A stretch of DNA of 5,619 nucleotides from Candidatus Methanoplasma sp. (GTDB lineage Archaea; Thermoplasmatota; Thermoplasmata; Methanomassiliicoccales; Methanomethylophilaceae): positions 1 through 5,619 of the forward strand of contig JAISVN010000030.1 of the NCBI GenBank assembly GCA_031271555.1. Reading direction: 5' to 3'. How positions within the stretch are numbered: the first letter of the stretch is position 1; each line of letters begins with the position of its first letter. The notes below the pieces were generated by a model. That model saw only the letters and a list, made by a program, of their open reading frames with translations. It did no database searches and had not been told where the DNA came from. This document shows positions 1-4,597 of this stretch, in pieces. Both the position numbers and the translations under genes were made by a program.

Positions 1-545
1 TGAAAGATGTTGATCTTGCGATACCGAAGAACCGTATTCAGGAAGATATAATCCTCCCGAACGGCCGCGGTAAAGCGGTCAAGATCTGCGTGATTGGTGG
101 TGGCGAACTAGCCTTGAAAGCCAAGGACGTAGCCGATCTTGTGATCACGCCCGATGAACTCGGAGCGATCGCAGACGACAAAAAACAGGCAAAGAAGGTC
201 GCGAACAGCACCGACTACTTCATAGCCGAGGCCCCTTTGATGGCGGTCGTCGGTAAGAGGCTCGGTACAGTTCTCGGTCCCCGCGGAAAGATGCCGAAGC
301 CCATACCTCCGGGAGCAGATCCCTCAGGAATGGTCGACAACCTCCGCAAGTCTGTGACCGTCAGGACGAAAGACAGGAAAACTTTCCATGTGCCCGTTGG
401 AACAGTGAACATGCCCGCAGAGGAGATAGCCGATAACATCGATATCGTCCTGAAGCGTGTTTCGCTGAAATTGGAGAAAGGCATGGCGAACGTATCGTCA
501 GCCTACGTCAAGACATCCATGGGCCCTTCGGAGAAGATATTGTAA
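1..545 (+). CDS. rpl1: Large ribosomal subunit protein uL1 (L1), 5' end missing
   Basis: This is the C-terminal part of ribosomal protein uL1, which binds 23S rRNA at the L1 stalk next to the E site and helps release deacylated tRNA. The reading frame is open from base 3 to the TAA at 543-545, giving 180 complete codons; an archaeal uL1 has roughly 210-220 residues, so about 30-40 N-terminal residues lie outside the window. The clearest signature is GTVLGPRGKMPKP, the conserved uL1 motif, near the middle of the visible part, followed by the typical C-terminal segment with HVPVGTVNMP and a helix ending in TSMGPSEKIL. A GTG at base 90 is internal and not the start, because conserved uL1 sequence continues upstream of it. 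The gene is first in a uL1-uL10-L12 operon. In methanococci uL1 represses its own operon by binding mRNA near the start of its gene; that region is not visible here. Confidence 0.96.
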   Translation, partial: KDVDLAIPKNRIQEDIILPNGRGKAVKICVIGGGELALKAKDVADLVITPDELGAIADDKKQAKKVANSTDYFIAEAPLMAVVGKRLGTVLGPRGKMPKPIPPGADPSGMVDNLRKSVTVRTKDRKTFHVPVGTVNMPAEEIADNIDIVLKRVSLKLEKGMANVSSAYVKTSMGPSEKIL

Positions 546-556
546 GGAGGTCTAAG

Positions 557-1567
557 ATGGCACACGTCGCAACTTGGAAGAAGGAGATGGTGAGCGAGAT
601 CGTAAAGGACATGCTGGAAAGCCCTGTTGTCGCAGTTGTCGACCTGCACGGCATTCCAGGACAGCAGATCCAGTCTATGAGGGCCGGACTCCGCGAGCAC
701 GCAATACTCAAGATGACCAAGAACAACCTTATGTTGCTGGCACTTGAGGAGGCGTCCAAAGAGAAACCGGGCATCGAGGCTCTTAAGGATTCTGTGCACG
801 GTCAGTGCGCCATAGTCGCAACGGACATGAACCCGTTCAAGCTCTTCAAAAAGCTTGAGGCGACAATGACGCCCGCCCCCGCGAAGGCGGGACAGTTGGC
901 ACCTGTGGACATCGTAGTCCCCAAGGGACCAACGCCGTTCGGTCCGGGTCCGATCATCGGTGAACTTCAGAAAATAGGCATTCCGGCCGCAATAGAGGCC
1001 GGAAAGATAGCAGTCAAAAAGGATACGACATTGGTGAAGAGCGGGCAACCTATTCCCGCAGACGTCGCCGCAATGCTTCCTAAGCTTGGGATCCTGCCCA
1101 TGGTAGTGGGTATGGACCTCAGATCCGCCTTCGAGGACGGAACGGTTTACGGAAAAGAAGTGCTCGCAATACCTGATGACTACTACTCGACAATGTTCGC
1201 TACGGCTGCGTACAACGCACGTGCATTGGCGATAGAGATCGCATATTCCACAAAGGAAACGATCGTACCGCTCGTCGCGAAAGCGTTCAGGGAGGCAATG
1301 GGCCTTTCGATATCAGCCGCGATACCGACCAAAGAGAATATCGAGATACTTCTTGCGAAGGCAGACAGACAAATGCTTGCCATTGCTTCCGTATCGGGAT
1401 ACAGCAACGACGCGATAGCTGCGAGAGTAAGCTCTGCAGCAGCAGCCGCGGCGGCAGCGAAACCCGTTGTGGAATCCGCACCCGCGGAGCAGAAAGTTGA
1501 AGAGGACGAAGAAGAACAGGTCAGCGAAGAAGACGCAGCAGCTGGCCTGGGCGCACTATTTGGCTAA
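557..1567 (+). CDS. rpl10: Large ribosomal subunit protein uL10 (archaeal P0-type stalk base)
   Basis: uL10/P0 anchors the ribosomal stalk: its N-terminal domain binds 23S rRNA with uL11, its long helical spine carries L12 dimers, and its C-terminal tail touches translation GTPases. At 336 residues it has the archaeal/eukaryotic length, about twice the bacterial one. Seen in order: the rRNA-binding domain (about 1-100, with VVAVVDLHGIPGQQIQ), the archaeal P0 insertion (about 100-190, with GPTPFGPGPIIGEL), a helical L12-binding region (about 205-290), an eight-alanine hinge (residues 294-301), an acidic stretch, and the terminal [13 protein letters not shown]. The start is ATG 557, six bases after AAGGAGG at 544-550, which overlaps the uL1 stop codon. 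Only 11 bp separate it from rpl1 and 15 bp from rpl12, so the three genes are almost certainly co-transcribed. Confidence 0.97.
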   Translation: MAHVATWKKEMVSEIVKDMLESPVVAVVDLHGIPGQQIQSMRAGLREHAILKMTKNNLMLLALEEASKEKPGIEALKDSVHGQCAIVATDMNPFKLFKKLEATMTPAPAKAGQLAPVDIVVPKGPTPFGPGPIIGELQKIGIPAAIEAGKIAVKKDTTLVKSGQPIPADVAAMLPKLGILPMVVGMDLRSAFEDGTVYGKEVLAIPDDYYSTMFATAAYNARALAIEIAYSTKETIVPLVAKAFREAMGLSISAAIPTKENIEILLAKADRQMLAIASVSGYSNDAIAARVSSAAAAAAAAKPVVESAPAEQKVEEDEEEQVSEEDAAAGLGALFG

Positions 1568-1582
1568 AAGGAGTTGAAATAA

Positions 1583-1894
1583 ATGGAGTATATTTACAGT
1601 GCAATGGTGCTTTACTCTGCTGGCAAAGACATAACTGAGGACGGCGTAACAGCCATCGTCAAAGCAGCAGGAGTAGAGGTCGACGCAGCTAAAGTCAAAG
1701 CACTGATCGCTTCACTCGAGGGAGTTGACATAAAGGCAGCCATCGCATCGGCAGCCGTCGCAGCCGCACCCGCAGCTGCAGTTGCAGCACCCGCCGGAGC
1801 CCCTGCAGCAGCACCCGCAGCAGCAGAGGAACCTGAGGAAGAAGCAGTCAGCGAAGAGGACGCAGCAGCTGGTCTGAGCGCTCTGTTCGGATGA
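1583..1894 (+). CDS. rpl12: Large ribosomal subunit protein L12 (archaeal P1-type stalk protein)
   Basis: Archaeal L12 forms dimers that sit on the uL10 spine and recruit the elongation and initiation GTPases (aEF1A, aEF2, aIF5B). The 103-residue length is normal. Residues 1-50 are the dimerisation domain, starting [15 protein letters not shown] and containing the [10 protein letters not shown] helix turn. Residues about 52-82 are a flexible hinge made almost only of Ala, Pro and Val. The tail is acidic and ends [13 protein letters not shown], the factor-binding peptide shared with uL10. The start is ATG 1583, behind AAGGAG at 1568-1573. It is unrelated in fold to bacterial bL12, which supports an archaeal origin. 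It is the last gene of the stalk operon; the following 81 bp are AT-rich and contain the next promoter. No strong oligo-T terminator is visible just after the TGA. Confidence 0.97.
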   Translation: MEYIYSAMVLYSAGKDITEDGVTAIVKAAGVEVDAAKVKALIASLEGVDIKAAIASAAVAAAPAAAVAAPAGAPAAAPAAAEEPEEEAVSEEDAAAGLSALFG

Positions 1895-1902
1895 ACGGGA
1901 AG

Positions 1903-1922
1903 TTTATCTTGACAAAGATCAA
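1903..1922. repeat. Imperfect inverted repeat after rpl12
   Basis: The arms TTTATCTT and AAGATCAA are separated by GACA. Seven of eight positions can pair, with one T/C mismatch. It lies nine bases after the rpl12 stop and ends about 18 bp before the proposed TATA box of the next gene. It could act as a weak 3' hairpin for the stalk operon mRNA or as a protein-binding site for the downstream gene. It is short and in AT-rich DNA, so chance is a real alternative. Confidence 0.25.
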
Positions 1923-1927
1923 AACCC

Positions 1928-1966
1928 TTTACACAACATCTTTATCTATCATTTACATATTTTACA
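1928..1966 (+). repeat. Three TTTACA hexamers in the promoter of the RHH gene
   Basis: Exact TTTACA copies start at 1928, 1952 and 1961, and the related TTTATC at 1941 overlaps the TATA-like box. The last two are 9 bp apart and lie where a leaderless transcript would start. RHH repressors usually bind short repeated half-sites, and the first downstream gene is an RHH protein, so autoregulation is a reasonable guess. No binding is shown by the sequence itself. Confidence 0.3.
1941..1948 (+). promoter_or_regulatory. Probable TATA box for the RHH/FtsZ-like operon
   Basis: TTTATCTA differs by one base from the archaeal consensus TTTATATA. Its centre is about 31 bp before the ATG at 1976, so transcription should start within a few bases of the start codon. 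No Shine-Dalgarno sequence precedes the ATG, which fits a leaderless or near-leaderless mRNA. The AT-rich stretch at 1953-1963 is an alternative, but it lies too close to the ATG for a leaderless start. Confidence 0.5.
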
Positions 1967-1975
1967 ACAGTTCAT

Positions 1976-2275
1976 ATGGATCAGACTGAAAAGGTCATTG
2001 TCAGACTTACTCCGGATACCATAGTCATTTTGCAGGCCCTTGTCGACAGAGGTTATTACAGCAGCCTGTCCGAAAGCGTATCCGATGCGGTCCAGAAGAT
2101 GATAGAGTCAAGGCTTACCCACAAAGAGGTATCAAAGATACTGAAGGATTATGTGAAGGATAAGCCGGTAGATATGAAATCCCTGCTCACGGACGGCGAA
2201 CCCGTTTCGATGGATGAGGCGATCAGCAAGGCCGTGGCCGAATATGTGAGATCGAGGATGAAGCCGGAGGAATGA
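1976..2275 (+). CDS. Small ribbon-helix-helix protein, CdrS-like, apparently a tandem RHH
   Basis: This is a 99-residue RHH (CopG/Arc-type) DNA-binding protein. Residues 6-47 show the fold clearly: the beta strand KVIVRL, helix A (about 14-25), the G-Y-Y-S-S turn, and helix B starting SESVSDAVQ. Residues 67-95 repeat the helix A-turn-helix B pattern of residues 19-47 without gaps (9 of 29 identical, with hydrophobic positions kept), which suggests an internal duplication with a 48-residue offset. The downstream gene is a tubulin/FtsZ homologue whose TTG is two bases after this TGA. In haloarchaea the RHH regulator CdrS is encoded directly upstream of ftsZ2 and controls its transcription, so a similar regulatory role, including autoregulation, is inferred. 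The start ATG 1976 has no Shine-Dalgarno but a TATA-like box at the right distance. An adaptor role, as with RHH proteins of partition systems, remains possible. Confidence 0.85.
   Translation: MDQTEKVIVRLTPDTIVILQALVDRGYYSSLSESVSDAVQKMIESRLTHKEVSKILKDYVKDKPVDMKSLLTDGEPVSMDEAISKAVAEYVRSRMKPEE
2266..2270 (+). promoter_or_regulatory. Ribosome binding site that selects the TTG start
   Basis: GGAGG lies inside the last codons of the RHH gene. It is six bases before TTG 2277 but only one base before the out-of-frame ATG at 2272, so the spacing favours the TTG. No other start codon exists in the FtsZ-like frame between the in-frame stop at 2259-2261 and the conserved N-terminal strand. Confidence 0.7.
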
Positions 2276-2276
2276 T

Positions 2277-3110
2277 TTGGCCGGGACCATAGTCATAGGC
2301 TCCGGAGGCGCAGGCAGCAACACGGTGTCCAGGATAACAGCGGATCACATACCAGTAGTGACGATAAACACAGGCGATCACGGCTCCACCATATCCATGG
2401 CGGACGGGAATGTGGACGGATGCAGAGGCGATCACGATCTTGGCTGGGCGCTCGCTTATGACTATAAGGACGACATCGGCAAGGCGATAGCGGGATATTC
2501 GAATGTCATAGTAACGGCAGGCCTGGGAGGCGGCACAGGATCTGGGACGATACCCGTGATAGAAGAATGCGTCAGGGAGTCGAAGGCCAGGATGGTGTCT
2601 GTCGTAAGCATACCGATGCCGTTCGAAAAAACGCGGAGAGAGACCGCCGTAAGGCAGATGAAGAAGATAATCCAGATATCCGACAGGACGATACTTTTCG
2701 ATATAGGCAAAATGCCCATGAGGGGAGGAGATTCGCTGCCCATAAGCAAGGCGATATCTCTGGCCGATGAGATGATGAAAGAGGCGATAGTCAGGATATA
2801 CGACATGCTCGAGGGGCCGTTCTTCAGCACCCTCAGCGAAAAAGTCTACACGATCGCATTCAGATCGTCAAACGATCCGGTAAAGGCAGCGACATCCGCA
2901 ATGAACGAATACCTCTTCGATGCCGACCCGGGTTACGGGAAGATAATAGCGACGTCCGATTCAAAGATCGGAAGAGCCGACATGAAAGCGATATCCGAAA
3001 CAATAGGCAGCAGGACCGGTATAATGCCGGAGATAGTCTGCGGAAAGAACGAGGGGGATCACAACGTAATGCTGTTCATTCCCATTTCTTACCGTTCTTT
3101 ATTATCCTGA
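2277..3110 (+). CDS. Divergent FtsZ/tubulin-family protein lacking the T7 catalytic loop
   Basis: FtsZ-family proteins bind GTP and polymerise head to tail at the division site. This 277-residue protein keeps the Rossmann-like N-terminal half: strand TIVIGSGGAGSN (T1, residues 4-15), INTGD (T2, 30-34), the tubulin signature GGGTGSG (T4, 84-90) and VVSIPMPFE (T5, 109-117). The C-terminal domain is recognisable from about residue 188, with KAATSAMN and the last strand near VMLFIP. Other loops are changed. T3 has no GAGANP-like sequence, T6 lacks the usual N-D-R, and after helix H7 (about 156-178) the T7 segment with the NxDxxD catalytic aspartates is replaced by a short EGPFFSTL. It is also shorter than the usual 350-400 residues. 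It should bind a nucleotide, but self-polymerisation with GTP hydrolysis looks impaired. Translation starts at TTG, coupled to the RHH gene. CetZ is less likely, since its T7 is normally conserved. Confidence 0.85.
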   Translation: MAGTIVIGSGGAGSNTVSRITADHIPVVTINTGDHGSTISMADGNVDGCRGDHDLGWALAYDYKDDIGKAIAGYSNVIVTAGLGGGTGSGTIPVIEECVRESKARMVSVVSIPMPFEKTRRETAVRQMKKIIQISDRTILFDIGKMPMRGGDSLPISKAISLADEMMKEAIVRIYDMLEGPFFSTLSEKVYTIAFRSSNDPVKAATSAMNEYLFDADPGYGKIIATSDSKIGRADMKAISETIGSRTGIMPEIVCGKNEGDHNVMLFIPISYRSLLS

Positions 3111-3789
3111 ACGCGTCCCCGAACACACCCATTATCGTGTTGTATTCGTACTTGGTGGGTATCGAGCGCCCCATCATCCGCCTGAACATGATCGAAGTGT
3201 CCTCTCTCCTGTGCTCAGGATATTCAATGGCATCCATGAGCTCGTCGAAAAAGCTGAACATAAGGTCCTTCTCCTTCCTGTCGGCGGGTTCCGCCCTCCT
3301 TGTTATGTTCCCTGCCTGGAACATCTCGTACATGGCCAATGTCGCGGCATGGGACAGGTTGAGGACAGGATATCTTTCGCTGGTGGGAACGGTGATCAGG
3401 ATGTCGCATCTGTTCAGTTCTTCTTGGAACAACCCTATGTCCTCCCTCCCGAAGACAAGCGCAACCTTCTCGCTGTATCCGGAAACATGCTGAGCGAACT
3501 CTCTGACAGGAATGGGCATCCTAGTGTAGTTCCTGTCCCCTTTCGTCGTTATGCCGCTGGTACCGACAACGAGGAAGCAGCCTTCGACGGCCTCATCGAT
3601 GGACCCGACCTTCACAGCCCTGTCCAGTATGTCCGCGCCGTGTTTGGCCCGGCGGTAGGCATCGTCGCCCAGCTCGCAGGGTTCGACCAGATACAGCTCA
3701 TCGATATCGAAGTTGGCCATGGATCTGGCCACGGCTCCGACGTTCCCTTCGAACTTGGGCCCAACGAGGACAATTCTTACTTCAGGCAT
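3076..3789 (-). CDS. trmJ: TrmJ-family (SpoU/SPOUT) tRNA 2'-O-methyltransferase
   Basis: TrmJ transfers a methyl group from S-adenosylmethionine to the 2'-OH of a tRNA nucleotide, position 32 in the characterised enzymes. The 237-residue protein shows the three SpoU motifs: motif 1 with N16-x-G-x-x-x-R22 in GNVGAVARSMANF, motif 2 VALVFGREDIGL (109-120), and motif 3 with VLNLSHAATLAMYE (142-155). Motifs 2 and 3 form the trefoil knot that binds the cofactor. The tail beyond residue 160 is helical and charged, as in TrmJ. I chose ATG 3789 because the conserved strand VRIVLVGP follows at once; an upstream ATG (3855) would add 22 unconserved residues and run into the divergent gene. There is no Shine-Dalgarno, but a TATA-like box lies about 26 bp upstream. 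The 3' end overlaps that of the FtsZ-like gene by 35 bp. Position 32 specificity is inferred from the family. Confidence 0.92.
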   Translation of the reverse strand: MPEVRIVLVGPKFEGNVGAVARSMANFDIDELYLVEPCELGDDAYRRAKHGADILDRAVKVGSIDEAVEGCFLVVGTSGITTKGDRNYTRMPIPVREFAQHVSGYSEKVALVFGREDIGLFQEELNRCDILITVPTSERYPVLNLSHAATLAMYEMFQAGNITRRAEPADRKEKDLMFSFFDELMDAIEYPEHRREDTSIMFRRMMGRSIPTKYEYNTIMGVFGDAFRIIKNGKKWE

Positions 3790-3807
3790 CCTGCCGTTGT
3801 TAGAACA

Positions 3808-3820
3808 TAAATCTATATCA
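3808..3820. promoter_or_regulatory. Shared central TATA element of a divergent promoter
   Basis: The start codons of trmJ (ATG ending at 3789, minus strand) and the ligase gene (GTG at 3842, plus strand) are 52 bp apart, with the midpoint at 3815.5. The only strong AT-rich element in the gap is here. On the plus strand it contains TCTATATC (3812-3819); on the minus strand the same bases read GATATAGA, followed by TTTAT. Both start codons are 26-27 bp from the centre, the usual TATA-to-start distance for leaderless archaeal mRNAs, and neither gene has a convincing Shine-Dalgarno. One TBP site may serve both directions, or two TATA boxes may overlap. Confidence 0.6.
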
Positions 3821-3841
3821 ACTGTATGCTTACGTGGAATT

Positions 3842-4597
3842 GTGAACATACCCACAGACCACCCTCGCTACAGATCGCTCATGGTAAGGGAGAGGCTTTC
3901 CGAGATGGTCGACAAAGGTCTGGTGACCAGGACCGGCCTGATATCCCACGGCAGAGGAGAGGCCTTTGATTATATGATGGGCGAGAAGAGCTTGGCCCCA
4001 TCGCTCAGGGCGGAGAAGGCCGCGGCCGCACACCTGCTGAACGCAAAGAATCCTGTGATATGCGTGAACGGCAACGCAGCAGCTCTCGATCCGGAGAATC
4101 TTATAGGTCTGGCGAAGGAGGTCCCCGCAAAGATAGAGGTCAATATCTTCCACAGGACGGCGGAAAGGATGGAGCTCCTGATCTCCTACATGGAGGAGAA
4201 CGGAGCTGAGAACGTCCTTGGAAGGGATCCCGATGCCAGAATTCCGGGACTGAGCTCGGACCGCGCCCTCTGCACAAAGGCCGGGATATACGATTCCGAT
4301 GTGATCCTGGTCCCGATAGAGGACGGCGACAGGGCCAAAGCTCTGGCCGACATGGGGAAGGTCGTTATATCGATAGATCTGAACCCGTTGTCACGAACGT
4401 CGAAGACGGCGACGGTGTCTATATCAGATGAGATGACCAGGGCGCTGGAGAATATCATCCGGTATGTGAAAGAGTTGAAAGATAAACAAGACGAGATCGA
4501 AACGGCGATACGAACATTCTCCAATGAAAGCAACAGAAAGGAAGTTGTAGAGGAGATATGTTCATCGCTCTTATCTGAATTCAGGAAGGATGCTTAA
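3842..4597 (+). CDS. 4-phosphopantoate--beta-alanine ligase (phosphopantothenate synthetase, archaeal type)
   Basis: This enzyme (EC 6.3.2.36, often called PPS) joins 4-phosphopantoate and beta-alanine with ATP to make 4'-phosphopantothenate. With pantoate kinase it replaces the bacterial pantothenate synthetase/pantothenate kinase route to CoA in most archaea. The 251-residue protein matches the family (formerly DUF137) along its length: IPTDHPRYRSL at residues 3-13, GLISHGRGEAFDYMMGE at 32-48, PVICVNGNAAAL, KIEVNIFHRTAERM, VLGRDPDARIPGL, VILVPIEDGDRAKAL and SIDLNPLSRT. The family normally begins just before the I-P-x-x-H-P-R-Y motif, so I place the start at GTG 3842. An ATG at 3713 would add 43 unconserved residues and overlap trmJ. 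No Shine-Dalgarno is seen and the mRNA is probably leaderless. The last 40-50 residues are charged and helical. The TAA stop overlaps the next ATG by one base. Confidence 0.94.
   Translation: MNIPTDHPRYRSLMVRERLSEMVDKGLVTRTGLISHGRGEAFDYMMGEKSLAPSLRAEKAAAAHLLNAKNPVICVNGNAAALDPENLIGLAKEVPAKIEVNIFHRTAERMELLISYMEENGAENVLGRDPDARIPGLSSDRALCTKAGIYDSDVILVPIEDGDRAKALADMGKVVISIDLNPLSRTSKTATVSISDEMTRALENIIRYVKELKDKQDEIETAIRTFSNESNRKEVVEEICSSLLSEFRKDA
4583..4589 (+). promoter_or_regulatory. Ribosome binding site for the S-adenosylhomocysteinase gene
   Basis: AGGAAGG lies in the last codons of the ligase gene, seven bases before ATG 4597. Together with the TAATG stop/start overlap it indicates translational coupling and fixes the start of the downstream gene. 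The second ATG at 4601 is out of frame. Confidence 0.65.

Noticed and set aside
90..545. GTG at base 90 as the start of the uL1 gene
   Set aside because: Conserved uL1 sequence (AIPKNRIQEDIILPNGRG) is encoded in the same frame upstream to the window edge, so the gene is truncated by the window and the GTG is an internal Val.
503..1048. 181-codon open frame antisense to rpl10
   Set aside because: It is fully opposite a certain ribosomal protein gene, rich in Cys, His, Arg and Leu with no recognisable motif; a shadow frame.
1436..1459. GCN-repeat tract in rpl10 as a microsatellite or mobile repeat
   Set aside because: It encodes the expected alanine hinge of P0 with mixed GCA/GCC/GCG codons, so it is protein-driven low complexity.
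2272..2292. ATG 2272 as the FtsZ-like start
   Set aside because: It is out of frame, one base after the GGAGG, and reaches TAG after six codons.
2277..3110. Classification as CetZ or as plasmid TubZ
   Set aside because: The T4 GGGTGSG and N-terminal strand fit the FtsZ family in general, but no CetZ- or TubZ-specific feature is visible, and T7 is normally kept in both. The upstream partner is RHH, not the winged-helix TubR. Chromosomal housekeeping neighbours also argue against a plasmid cassette.
3211..3810. 199-codon open frame antisense to trmJ
   Set aside because: trmJ has all three SpoU motifs on the other strand. This frame shows no domain and no start context; a shadow frame.
3713..3841. 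ATG 3713 as the start of the phosphopantoate ligase
   Set aside because: The added 43 residues have no family similarity, are the complement of the trmJ N-terminal coding region, and include the divergent promoter. The family begins near the GTG at 3842.
3790..3855. Upstream ATG (3855, minus strand) as the start of trmJ
   Set aside because: It would cover the promoter gap and the first codons of the ligase gene. The conserved SPOUT strand starts right after ATG 3789.
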